Source: Crocodylus rhombifer (Eukaryota > Chordata > Crocodylia > Crocodylidae). From it: DNA of 64,000 nucleotides. Under the pieces are notes generated by a model that made no database searches, had not been told where the DNA came from, and was given only the letters and a program-made list of their open reading frames with translations. Position 1 is the stretch's first letter, and each line of letters begins with the position of its first letter. The position numbers were made by a program, and so were the translations under genes. Positions 11,275-21,435 of this stretch are shown here, in pieces. Location of the stretch: positions 438,648-502,647 of the forward strand of contig JAVSML010024426.1 in NCBI GenBank assembly GCA_038503035.1. The letters run 5' to 3'.

Positions 11275-13545
11275 TAGTGCCATATCTGCAAAGGAGCTCA
11301 CAATACTGTAAGCCACACACCCATCCAGGGCTGTTTATTAACCTCTGCTAAGAAGCTAGGTTACAGCCCTGGTCTGCATCTAATTAGACTGAGGCTGAGA
11401 GAGCTCATTTTAAGACACTCTCAGCTTTCTCGATGTCAGCACAACTCTCATATGCAACAGCATTAATTGCAATGGGTAGGAAAGCCAGGAAGCAAAGACA
11501 TTAGGTTCTGCGCGCTCTGCACATGTCAGCAGCTTGCTTTGCTAACAGCTTGTCAGTTGTGCTTGCGGCCTCAACTCAGCAAGAATTTATTTTAAAAGCA
11601 GGTGAACAGGACAGAGTTAGAAACCGGGGAAAGGATCTAATTAGTACCCTTAGCAGGAGCTAATTAACAGGAACCACGACTCCTGCAAATCAGTTTGATG
11701 CTGAGGCCTATAATGATTTGATATCAAATTCTTTTCCAGTAGAGAGAGTAGCAATAATCTGGTGTGGTTTAAATGCTGTTTGTTGCCAGATAGAAATCTG
11801 TTCTCCTGAGGCCCCCTTTTTCCTGAAACAACAAATGCAAGAAAAGGAGCTAGGCTGACTGAGATGAAGTGACTGCGTCCCGCAACAGGCTGGTCACGGC
11901 AAGGAGAACGGAGCAGGGGACGGCAGCCCCTACCCTGCCACAGGTCGGGGGGCTCCGGGCCCGCCGGGGGCTGTACGCGGGGGCGCGTGTGCACGCCGGG
12001 TGTGCGCCAGAGGCACCGGTGTCTAACAGCACGGTGAAGGTGTGTGTGCATCCTAAGTCTCCATCCCCCCGTGCCCCTGCGCTGTCTGGGGCACAACATC
12101 CATATGAATGCGCATCATTAACCCCAAGGCATGGAAAGGAGAGAAACGCCGAGCAGCTGAACGTGCTTCTCAGATACCACCATTTACTTCCCTTTCATGA
12201 GCAAACACGCCCACTCCCTTATAACCCCGTTTGGCCTTGCTTTGGCTACCTGTGCTAATTGCTCCCCCCTCTTCCCCCCCGTCAGGAGGATTAGCAAGCG
12301 CTTGCAAAGTTTAGTTTGCGAAGCAGTTGTTTTCCTGGCTGCCGCAGCCTGCAGAGTTTGGGCCCAGGATGCTGGTGCCAGGGATGGGGCTTGGCTCGCC
12401 GTGCACCACCGCGCGGGACCTTCCAGAGAGCATGGAGTTGTACTTGAATGTGAAACGGGACGCACGTCCTGCAAGGCGCAGGCGGGGGCGAAAGGCATCG
12501 CGGCTGCTGCCTGCTGCTTGCCAGTCAGTCACTGTGTGAGTCCAAGCAGGCGGGCAGCGTCGCCCATCATCCGGGCCCTCCCTGGGGCCTGGCGCCGCGG
12601 CTCACTCAGGGCCAGGGTGCTTTGCTATTTGAGTTCAGTGGGATTAGGATTGGGATTGGGACAGAGCTCAGCTGTGCCACGTGTTCTGCACGCGCCCATG
12701 GACTTTAGCTCTCTTGGACTCGGCTCCCGCAGACACGCTGCCCCAGCTTTTCAAGCCAAGGGACTGTGGTTTCCCAGTGGCAGATGCTGGAAGCAACTTT
12801 AATATAGGCTCAGTGGGTGTGCTATGGCTTTAAAGAGGAAGTTGTTGGGGAAAATGCATGCATATTTTGCTTGCAAACATTCAGGGCGTGATGCAGATGA
12901 TTCAGCGCTGTGGGGGCAGCTTCCCCAGCAAATGTTCGCTCCAATAGGCTGAGCATGGGCAGGTGGGTTGATGGTTCAGAGCAAAGCGCATATAAAAGCC
13001 TTGCTGCCTTCAGAGCCAGAGCGTGCATGTGAGGCTGTTGCTGCTCTTCCCGGTCCAGGGAGATTTTCCCCTGCTGTGCTGCAGAGGAGGGTCAATACCG
13101 GGTTGCTTGCCTGCAGCACCGCCTGGCCGGAGCAAGGACCGCCCCGAGACAACTGGGGAAGGGGGTCTGGGATGCGATGTGAGGGTGGGGAGCTGTCGCC
13201 ACCCTCGCAGACTCCTGCCCGATCGCCGGGCCTGTCTTGCTGGTGCTGAGCTGGTAGCCGGCTTCCCACCGGCGTGAGCTCAGGGAGGGCGGCAGGGCGC
13301 GCAGCCGGGAGCACCCAGCTAGGGAGACGAGGAGGGGCAGCGAGGAGACTTGCCCCGCAGCAAACACATGCTCGAGAGCTGAGCGATTTGAGCTCCCAGG
13401 AGTTTTCTGCAGGAGAAACCGGGGCTGCACCTGGATTTAAATGCAGCTGAAGGAAGCACAGGCGAGGGCTGAGTGAGCGCGCGGAGGGATGCAGAGACGC
13501 GCAGGCTCGTGGGTGTCTCTTTGCATGCTCAGGGCCCTGCCGATA
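11275..13545. other. non-coding stretch, no gene seen
   Basis: 11300-11850 is AT-rich with the look of old unique sequence. 11870-13500 is GC-rich with many CpG and several overlapping open frames (up to ~200 codons on both strands) that lack any family motif. A degenerate GGGATT(A/G)GGATT run lies near 12640-12662. I see no splice-consistent exon. Confidence 0.45.
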
Positions 13546-13583
13546 GCCGGGCTGGGCTGGGCTGGGCTGGGCTGGCCTGGCAG
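13546..13583. repeat. (GGGCT)n simple repeat
   Basis: About five to six copies of GGGCT (GGCTGGGCTGGGCTGGGCTG) in a GC-rich context. Confidence 0.9.
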
Positions 13584-15889
13584 GCACCCAGGGGGTGATT
13601 TGCCTTCCTCTGCAGCCTGGATGTCACTCGTCTGCTGAGAGCATCTGGCCACCGCTCGCTGGGCGATGCCCTGCGGCCACAGGGGCCTTGCTCGCTCGGT
13701 CCCTTCTGCACCGCGCCGGCGGCCCCGGGGACGGCAAGGCTGCTGTCTGCCTATATGGCCTCCCTGGATCTGGGGGCACTCTAATAGACCATTACAGCAG
13801 CATTGGTTTGGTACGTCACGGCCCATCATCTCCAGCCTCCCGTACAGGAGGGCAGGCTAAATGAGCCCCGAAGAGTCCCTGAAGCCACGACCTACCTATA
13901 AACCTCTAGCCTGGCCCCTTCCCCTCTTCTGTGCCCCCTTCCCCTCCAACTGCGCGGCGCTCCCCACCCCGCTGTGCCTTGTTCGCTGATCGCCGCTTCT
14001 TTGCAGGTCTAGTTTGCAGCGGAGTTTGCAGCTGGAAGCGCGAGCTGCCATTCATTTTCTGTGTAGGTTCCTAATCTGAAAATGGATCTAATTTGCTTTG
14101 CTGAATTACAAGCAAATTAAGCTAAACACGTTGTGTTATGTCTGGGTGCATTGTGCGGCTTCCATCGCGGAGGAAAAACAAAGTCGTCATCGCCACAAGT
14201 TTTTTTGTCCTCGGTATCAATAATTCCATGTTCTCCGAGACATAAAACATCTCTATAAACAGCAGAGGATTTTTCCTTGGGGCCAAGAGATGAATAGCTC
14301 AAGTGATTCAGCTTATTCCATCTGCCTCTCATCTTTCATCGCCCGGCTCCTCAAAGAGCATCCTTGCCAACATTGCGTTCTGCGTCCTATCGCCGTCCTC
14401 CCGTCCCCTGCCCAATACAGCTTTGATTGTCTTCGGCAATGTGACGTTTGATAGCATTAAATGGTTCTTAACATTTTCCCTTTGGCAAAAGTCTCTTCCC
14501 TTTTGAATGAGGATTTTCTTCCTGGATGTAAATCAGCTTTAGAGCCTCCTAAGTATCAACACAGTAAATAACCCAACATTTCAGATAGGAAATGCATTTT
14601 GCATTTGCATTTCCTGAGCCATTAACATTGTGCAAAATCCAGGAGGGAAAACATCAAGTCAGTAGAACGATATCGTTGTGCATGATAACTTAATAGTGTA
14701 GCTTAATACTGTATGATTTAAGAGCCGGTAGGATGGGCATCGGCAGGACTTTTCTGGCATCATGGGGTTTGATTTTGGAAGAGACCAACTCCTTTCCCTT
14801 GAGGTTAGAGCCACGTCAGACTGACCCTTCCACTTGCTGCCAAATAGTACATAAAGCAGTGTTTTAGCAAAATTAATGTTAGTCCTCGCAGGCTTTCTCT
14901 GCTTTGCTGACTTCCAATCTTAAAAGTGCTGCTCTGCTCTGAAATGCGATTATCTCAAATGGAAACTCTTCCTCGTGGGACCAGCTGCCCTTCTGCATCC
15001 AGAGTCTTTGACATAAATGAGTATATTATATTTTCGTCCCCTTAGCCCTGCCGAGCTGGCACAGCGCGGATGGAGGCTGCTGGCATCTACCCTCAGATGC
15101 AACAAATAGACTTGTTTCCAAGTTGTAATTCATGGGTCAGTCAGCGATCAGGGCGAGAGCTGGCGACAGCATTTCCCGGGGGACAATTTTTCAGCTGGAA
15201 AATGCAGATTCTAGCAGAACAGTTTGGTCCCGAGTCCAGCCAAGCATCTATCTCACAGACCCCTGTTTGCTGGGTGGCTCTTGAACTATCCACCGGCTGG
15301 CTAACAGGAGGCAGGGCCGCAGCGCACGGCGGGGCACGCGGGGTGCAGCGGTGGTAGAGGAGGTCTGAACTTTGGGGTGCGTCACGAGATGCAAAGCACA
15401 TAATTCAGGAGGCAGAAATAACCCCCTGCCTCGTTGCTTCCCTCGAGAGTGCCCCGGGAAAGCTTGGGCTGTGATAAATCTGTGCTGCAGACCTGCCTGG
15501 TTAATCATTTGCTTTGGTTGTTGTACCTGGGAAGTACTGAGCAACATGACTTCCACCCGGGTTCGGTACCAGGAACACATCACGACAGGCTTTCTCCCCC
15601 GGCCGATGCCAGCGACGCAGAATACCCCTGTGCTTGTAGGGGAAGCTGATTTAACTCGCTTGCTTTTTCACGTAACGTGTGGGCAGCTGAGGACGGTGTG
15701 AATGGCTCCTGCAGACTGGCCTTGTCATGTTTTAACTCCTTTTTTGGGGGGGAGAAGTTTTTTGGGTACCGTTGCTGCTAGCCCCGATTGCCGTTCGTGG
15801 TCAGTGCCGTGGCCGTGGATGTGATGTGCTGCTCCTTGGGGTATTGCTCGCTTCAGGGGAAGACTCGGAGAAACGTCGCACCTTTGCAA
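13584..15889. other. non-coding stretch upstream of the FAM162 locus
   Basis: No gene seen. 14080-15030 is AT-rich, low in CpG, and free of recognised repeats, with several TAAT and ATTTGCAT-like words (for example 14594-14612). It could include conserved non-coding DNA, but that needs alignment. 15290-15760 is GC-mixed. Confidence 0.45.
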
Positions 15890-16218
15890 CGCTGGCAGCT
15901 TCGTGACGTCGCAGACCCGCAGCAGGCCGCAGCTTGGACGCAGGCAACCGCAGTTTGGCCGTTGCCCTCGTTATGCAGAGGTGTGTCTCCTGGCAGAGCC
16001 GGGGAAGAGACTTAACGAGTCACCGTGACTCAGGAAATCCGAGGGCGGTGCGAGCGTGCGGCCGCAAGATGATAAGGTGTGCTGACGTGCAGCAGCCCGG
16101 CTGTGTAAATACCCTCGGAGGATCACATACGTTTCCTGCAGGCACACTGGGTCCGCGGTGCCCGGGCGCTGAAGCAGGGCAGAGGCGGACGCGTGGACAG
16201 TACAGCACCGTGCGCGCC
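15890..16218 (+). promoter_or_regulatory. putative promoter and 5' UTR of the FAM162 gene
   Basis: The segment just upstream of the start codon is CpG-containing and has no obvious TATA box. Visible sites: a CRE-like TGACGTCG at 15904-15911; a perfect inverted repeat GAGTCAC-C-GTGACTC at 16017-16031 that includes an AP-1/bZIP site TGACTCA (16026-16032); and a hypoxia-response core ACGTG at 16085-16089, about 130 bp before the ATG. FAM162A is a known HIF-1 target, which makes the last site suggestive, but ACGTG alone is short and common. The transcription start is unknown. Confidence 0.4.
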
Positions 16219-16390
16219 ATGCTGGGAAGGGCTCTGGGCGGCAAGGCTCTCGTCGCCGGCCTGCGGAGGATGAGCCTGGCCCGGGGCTCTCTGTGCATCA
16301 AGGAGGCGCCGAGGGCACCCCAGGCAAGAAGAGCATTTTGTGACATTGCAAAGGATGGGAAGGGCGCTCCCCTCCACACCGCTGCTCCAG
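16219..16390 (+). CDS. FAM162-like exon 1 (coding part)
   Basis: Encodes residues 1-57 plus the first base of Gly58. Donor CCAG|GTGGGT at 16391. The peptide is basic and poorly conserved, as expected for a targeting sequence, with R-R pairs at residues 16-17 and around 38-39. A -RRAFC- stretch would suit matrix-protease cleavage, which is inference. Confidence 0.85.
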
Positions 16391-19300
16391 GTGGGTAGGC
16401 GCGCTGCCATCCACGCTTCGCTGCGCGAGGAAGGGGAAGAGGGTTTACAAGAAACGGCCACTTTCCCTTCCTCCCCCTTCCCCTTCGGCTCCGCGCAGGG
16501 CAAGACGAGCTAGCGGGATCGGGGCCTTGCGGCCGAGCGGAGAAGGGAGGCCTTGCTGCTCAGAAACAGGAATAACATGGGCAAAGGGGGGAAACTGAGG
16601 CAGCAGCTGTGCTGGCTGGGGGAGACCGTCTGTGCCTGGCACGTCTGAGCTTGTTCCGTTTCTGCCAGATCAAATGGTTGCAAATTGCTCCCGAGGAAGC
16701 GAGGCGAACGACTTGGGCTGCATTTGGGGCCCCCGAGCCCTGAGCGGGAGCGGGGGGACAGCCCCACCTCGTAAATGCTGCATGCAGGAAAGCGAAGAGA
16801 CCTGCTGGCACCGTATTTGCCGGGGGGCTTCCTCGCTGTGCACCCGTGTCCACTGCCAAGCTGTCTCTCGGCGCGGCTGGGAGAGCGCGAGCACTCGCCC
16901 TTGCATCGGGACCCGGATCTGGCCTTTGCCTGAAGGTCGCTCTGACCTAGCCAAACCCTGAGGCCACAGCCCGTGTCCGCACCAGATACATCTTGAGGGT
17001 TTGTTCCCCGTGAGCCGGCCGAACCAGACCCAGCTGTGGCCGTCCTGGTGGCAGCCTCTCCAGGAGCGCAGGCAGCAGTGACAATTATTGCCTGATCTGG
17101 CCCCAGAAAGCAGTTTGTAGCTGCGACCAGACACAAGTGCACAGCTGCAGACAGCTTCAAAAATGGCCGCTCAGATGCCAGTCAGACTCCTCGTTACGTG
17201 ACGGGTAAGAGGAGGCTGTTTCAAGACAAAGCATTTTCTGTAACATCTGTCTGCGCTGCCTATGGTCCCCCCCCCATTTGGCAGTGGTTTAGCAGGACCA
17301 GGGGTGTAGACCCACTGTGCTGTGCACACGGATGCCACGTGGGGTTAATGTCTCGTGCCCGTGGACCTTATTTATTAGCAAGCAGGCTTGTAGATTAGGG
17401 TGAGTCTCCTGGAGAATGAGAAATGCTGCTCCGAGCTGTCAGGACGATGCTTTCCCCGCTCCTGGCGCTCGAGCAGCGCGACTCACAGCTCTCTTGTTGC
17501 ATCCCCCCAGGTCACAGCGCCTTGAGAACCGAACGGCAGCCTACGGGATTCGAGAAAAAGGCACTGATGTGGGCAGGGCGGTTTAAGAAAGAGGAGGACA
17601 TCCCAGAGCTTGTGTCGTAAGTAGGCCTGTTTTCTGGGGACGATAAAAATCTCCGTACCTGATGTATCCAAAAAAGCTCAGCTTTAAACTTTCCTCTCCC
17701 CATCAGCTGCAAAAACGCATCCGAATGGTGCGTGCTCTTGTTCGAACGCTACCACCGGGCTGTGTGACAGGGAATGAAATGTGTGGGTGCACTGCCGTTC
17801 ACTACGTCCAAAAATAATCCGGATACATTTGGAAACTTTAGCTATTTATTTATTTATGTATTTTTTGCCAGCTCTGGAAAGTAAATTGGATTTGGTTGTT
17901 TTTGAAAGGAAGAATTTCAGAAGCTGACAAGCCTTTTGTGAAACAAAAGTCTTCTGAGTTTGCAAGGCGTTGAGCTGCCCACCACCGTCCAGTTTGGGCT
18001 TCCTATAGTTAACTGGTTCTTCTGAATTCGCTCTTAAAAAGGTCGCAGGAAATCTAACAGAAAATTGGGAGCAAAGTCCTCTGAAGGGTGTTTCCATCAT
18101 GCAAGTTCACGTGGTCTCATTTCCCTTGTTCAAGCTTTATTCCCCAAGGATCAAATCACCGTCTTTAGAGACTTTAATACTTCCTGACTTTTAACATGTC
18201 AGTGTTAATTAAACACGGGGTCTCTAATGAACGCTTCCCCCCTACAGAAGGCATTAAAGCCAGGACTGGATATGATATAATGTATTAAGGTGACGTGTGA
18301 AGCGCTGGTTGCAGCAAAACGATAATCATGCAAACGCCCTCAGCTATTTGCAGAACCGCGCAGGCCTCGCCAGCCGGGCTGGGGACATTCGGACATCTCC
18401 AAAAAAACCTACTCCTTCTGCAACCCCTGCGCCTGGGCTGCTTGAAATGGCCAAAATTAGGAGCCGTCTGTGGGTTTAGCAGGAAAGTGAATGGGAAAAG
18501 CTGCCAGTGTGTGAAGGACACCTCAATTAGCCATGGACTAGAGGTGCCAGGACCAGGGATTTTCCTGGAGGCTTTCCAGCAATGTTAATGAGAGGAAGGG
18601 TCTCCAGCAGAGCCTGGGGGGCTGTAGGAAGGAGGCAGGGACCTGCCCCCTCTTAATGACTCTCCAGAGAGGGGCGGGCAGTGACCAGAGCCAGTCCCTG
18701 CCTGGCACGTTCAACGGTTTGCCACATCCCCGGGTGTGAGACAGGGGTGGAGAAGGGGCCCGTGGGCTCACCCCGCAGGAGCTTTGTCCACGAATGCTGC
18801 GGGCAGGCCGTGTCGGGACCCCACGGTCTGCCCTTGCGCGTGAAACCCTGCCGGCACTCAGTGCAGATGGGCACTCGTGGCAAAGCCCAAAGCTCGCGCG
18901 GGCTGTCTTCCAGCCACGCTTGGGTATGCACAGGCTACAGGAAATTGTCTCTCAATAAGCAGATCACTTCAGAGAAAATAGAAGGATCTGGTACCTGCCC
19001 TTGGAAAAGTCCAGGCAGGGCTTGAGGCACCCTCTTGTATTCATGGCATCATAAAATCATAGAAAATATGGGTGGAAGGGACCTCAGGAGTCGCATCCAG
19101 TCCAACCCCCTGCTCCAAGCAGGACCAGCCCCAACTACATCACCCCAGCCAAGGCTTTGTCTACCTGGGGCTTCAAAACCTCCAAGGATGGAGACTGCAC
19201 CACCTCTCTGGGGGCATGTCTATACGGTGTGCCTAAACTTAATGCTGCATTTGCCTAATGTGTATTAAGGTGATTTAGGTGTGCGTCTACTTATGCATGT

Positions 19301-20651
19301 GCTAATGCACATTAACATAGTGTGCAGACCGACTTGGAACTCAGGTTAGTCCCGAGTCAGTTGGCATGCGCGGGGTTAATGCACCTTAGCTTGTCTGCAC
19401 GTGCATTAAGGCACTTGAGCTATTCATGCCTAAATTTGAGACCAGGTCTCAACTTTAGGCACGAACAGCCTAAAATCACCATTTTAAGGTGCATTAAGGG
19501 TGTGCACGTGAAGACCTGCACCCTTCACCTGCCTTTAAAAATGGTTAACGCACCTAAATCAGCATGTGTAGACACCACACCCTGGGTAACCTGTTCCAGT
19601 GTTTTAGTGAGAGAGTTTTTCCCAATATCCAACCTCTGCAATGTGAGCCCATTGCTCCTTGCTCTGTCATCTGCCCCCACTGAGACCAGCCCGGCCCCCC
19701 CCCCGGCCCTGCCGAAATCGTTGCTCCGGTTCACGCCGTCGTACAACTCTGCTCTGCTGCAGGCCTGAGGCCATCAACGCGGCCAAGAGCACAGTGAGGA
19801 TCCGGGCGTCGTACGTCATGATGGCGCTGACGCTGCTGTGCTGCTTCGCCGTGGCCATCTCTGGCAAACACGTAAGTGTTCCTCTCCCTTCCTGGGTGAG
19901 GCGCTTGATCCCACCGGTACCCGGGCGGGCACGATCCTGTCCTCCTCCATGCGCTGCTGAGACGGTTTTGAGCACGCAGGGGTCACGCGCTGCCTTCAGT
20001 CACTCGCTCTGTTGCAAGCGTCTTGTCGCTCGATGCTTGCTTGGGGCGCTTCCACGGCCAGGCCTCGCTGCACGGTTTCCCTTTGGACTGACTTGGCCGT
20101 AGCCCATCGCGGTGCCGCCAGCACCTGCAGTTGTCTCTAGCTCCGGGACGGCCTGTCGCAAAGGGGAAAAGGGGTCGACCCCCCGTGACTGGGATCGATT
20201 GGGTCAGGCTCGGGTGGGATCCAGTTGGCCCTTTTCTTTTACTTTGCTGCTTCATTTGGCCCTCTCAGCCAGCCCTAGACCCCCAGGGAATGACCTGAGC
20301 AATGGTGGGACGGTGGTGCTGGAGCCCGCCAAAAACAGCGTGGCGGGGCCTTTGCCTGGGGGCTCGCCCCGACCCCCCTGCCGCCGGTCCTTGGCTGGAG
20401 GCTCCGGTGAGGCCCGGGGATGCATTTCCACTCGCGTCTTTCCCCGGGTAACATCAAGAGGAGCAGAGACAGGGCAGAAGGGGGGTGTCCTTGCCTGGGG
20501 AAATGCTCTGGGGCAGGTGGCCTTTCACTTTGTGTTTTCCCAGGCCTCCAAAAATGATAACACGCTGGTGAGGATGAACCAGGAGAAGAAGGCCAGGTGG
20601 AAGGAGGAAGCAGAGAGGGACCAGGAGGCGGCAGTGGTCAAGGCCGAGTGA
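16219..20651 (+). CDS. FAM162-family mitochondrial membrane protein (FAM162A/B-like), four exons, 164 aa
   Basis: Exons 16219-16390, 17511-17616, 19763-19871 and 20544-20651 join with intron phases 1, 2 and 0 at consensus GT-AG sites into a 164-residue protein ending in TGA. Human FAM162A and B are close in size (154 and 162 aa). Residues 1-50 are Arg/Ala/Leu-rich with no acid before about residue 29, like a mitochondrial presequence. Residues 71-92 hold the family core with WAGRFKKEEDIPE. Residues 109-125 form one transmembrane helix after a basic R-I-R stretch, and the tail carries NQEKKARWKEEA. FAM162A (HGTD-P) is a HIF-1-induced mitochondrial protein linked to cell death. Here the core and tail look FAM162A-like and the helix (CCFAVAIS) looks FAM162B-like. 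The segment between helix and tail differs from both, so I leave the symbol blank. Start chosen as the first ATG in the open exon, with purine at -3. A second in-frame ATG is codon 18. Confidence 0.9.
16391..17510 (+). other. FAM162-like intron 1
   Basis: 1120-bp phase-1 intron, GTGGGT...TTGCATCCCCCCAG. Mostly GC-rich. I see no repeat or second gene in it. Open frames on the minus strand (16510-17160) are not supported. Confidence 0.8.
17511..17616 (+). CDS. FAM162-like exon 2
   Basis: 106 bp, residues 58-92 plus two bases of Ser93. Acceptor polypyrimidine then CCCCCCAG at 17502-17510; donor TC|GTAAGT at 17617. It carries the diagnostic F-E-K-K-A-L-M-W-A-G-R-F-K-K motif shared by the FAM162 family. 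Confidence 0.93.
17617..19047 (+). other. FAM162-like intron 2, 5' part
   Basis: Phase-2 intron beginning GTAAGT (the whole intron is 17617-19762, 2146 bp). The first 1.4 kb has no recognised element apart from an AT-rich (TATTTAT)-type run at 17843-17867. The 3' part holds the split CR1 and the hAT-like insertion. Confidence 0.75.
19048..19212 (-). mobile_element. CR1 LINE 3' end, - strand, first half of a split copy
   Basis: Starts at the CR1 terminus (reverse-complement form, AAAATCATAGAAAATATGGG), then 'tccagtccaaccccctgctc', 'aaggctttgtctacc' and 'ccaccacctctctggg'-type sequence. CR1 similarity stops at 19212 and resumes at 19579, so one copy was interrupted. Confidence 0.93.
19213..19578. 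mobile_element. non-autonomous hAT-like element, GTCTACA family (copy 2), inserted in CR1
   Basis: 366-bp insert that splits the CR1 copy. Termini GGCATGTCTATAC and GTGTAGACACCAC are inverted relatives. Flanking 8-mers TCTCTGGG (left) and ACCCTGGG (right) match at 6 of 8, consistent with an old 8-bp hAT target duplication. The interior has 'aatgcacattaa' and 'gcctaaatttgagac' blocks and a worn copy of the GACTTGGGACTAA palindrome seen intact at 44637-44674. Confidence 0.85.
19579..19720 (-). mobile_element. CR1 LINE, - strand, second half of the split copy
   Basis: Resumes with 'cctgggtaacctgttccagt', 'gagagagtttttcccaatat', 'gagcccattgctccttg' and 'tcatctgcccccactgagac', exactly where the first half left off. 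It ends about 40 bp before the acceptor of exon 3, so the CR1 copy abuts the splice site region. Confidence 0.93.
19763..19871 (+). CDS. FAM162-like exon 3 (transmembrane segment)
   Basis: 109 bp, completing Ser93 and running to His129. Acceptor CTCTGCTGCAG (ends 19762); donor CAC|GTAAGT at 19872. Encodes the lysine/arginine-flanked helix with the Y-V-M-M-A-L-T-L-L-C-C-F-A-V core, matching the single membrane span of FAM162 proteins. Confidence 0.93.
19872..20543 (+). other. FAM162-like intron 3
   Basis: 672-bp phase-0 intron, GTAAGT...TGTGTTTTCCCAG, GC-rich. An in-frame reading frame runs through its 3' part into exon 4 from 20112, but the acceptor at 20543 and family homology support the short exon instead. 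Confidence 0.8.
20544..20651 (+). CDS. FAM162-like exon 4 with stop codon
   Basis: 108 bp, residues 130-164 and TGA at 20649-20651. Encodes the charged tail with N-Q-E-K-K-A-R-W-K-E-E-A, matching the family C-terminus. The segment before it (K-N-D-N-T-L-V-R-M) departs from the R-H-E-x-L-T-S pattern I recall for both mammalian paralogues. Confidence 0.92.
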   Translation, partial: ASKNDNTLVRMNQEKKARWKEEAERDQEAAVVKAE

Positions 20652-20908
20652 CCCAGAGCGGACAGACAGGACCGGGGCACTTCGAGCTCTCAGGAGCTTC
20701 GTGGGTGTCACTCTGCCCGGGTGAAGATCTCACTGCTTCCCAATGGCTTGTTTCGGGGTCCCAAAACGCGAGTGCCAACACCCAGGATCTCTGTGCCGGC
20801 AGCTTTCCTCCGGGCTTTTCGACTGCTCCCTTTGAGAGGCCCAGAAATCAGCCCGTTCTCTCCTAAGCCAAAAATGAGGGGAAGGATGATGTGGCGTTAG
20901 GGCAGCCA

Positions 20909-20968
20909 GGGGTCAGATCTTTGCTCTGCCACTGACTCTCTAGGTGGCCACAGTCAAGTCACTTAATG
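20909..20968 (+). repeat. MIR-type SINE core remnant
   Basis: GGTCAGATCTTTGCTCTGCC, 'actgactctctaggtggcca' and 'agtcaagtcacttaatg' follow the order of the MIR core (…ctctgccactta…gtgacc…caagtcacttaac). It lies inside the presumed 3' UTR of the FAM162 gene. Confidence 0.7.
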
Positions 20969-21339
20969 ATGTGGAGCACCTCCAGCCTGCGTGACCAGAG
21001 CCCCATGAAGCAGGAGTCCAGACCTTCGCCCCCCTCCCCACCAAAGACATCCAGGCAGACACCCTGGAAGGACCAGCGGAGACACGGCCGCCGTGGAGCA
21101 GCGGAGCCGACGGCTCAGCAATCCCACCGCCGTGCCATAACCTTTGTCTCCGGGTACCTGCACTTTATGCACAGAGTCATCACCATGGCAGCATCGCTCG
21201 TCCTGCCGCGCTGCGGCTTTGCTCTCATTATCATTATTGTTTTTAAATTCCGGTCGTTATCTTCCAGTTCCCACACTCGTTCCGTCGCCTGCGATTTTGA
21301 GCCAGCAATGAACTGCCGCTGCATTGTTTTTGCTAAAGT

Positions 21340-21435
21340 TTGATTATTAGTGTTTTTTATTTATTTTATTTTTTTTAAATCCTCATAGTTCATGAATTCA
21401 TTATCAAACAGCTGCTTGGCTACATCGAAAATAAA
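21340..21435 (+). terminator. AU-rich 3' UTR end with AATAAA polyadenylation signal (21430-21435)
   Basis: A T-rich tract with ATTTA words (21347-21380) precedes AATAAA at 21430-21435, the first canonical signal I see after the stop codon. It would give a 3' UTR of roughly 800 nt. The downstream sequence is not strongly GT-rich, so the site is a candidate only. Confidence 0.45.

Noticed and set aside
16510..17160. 216-codon minus-strand frame in FAM162 intron 1
   Set aside because: Lies antisense in a well-supported intron and has no recognisable motif.
20112..20543. 5' extension of the last FAM162 exon through intron 3
   Set aside because: The open frame is longer, but the CCCAG acceptor at 20543, the matching phase and the family C-terminus support the short exon.
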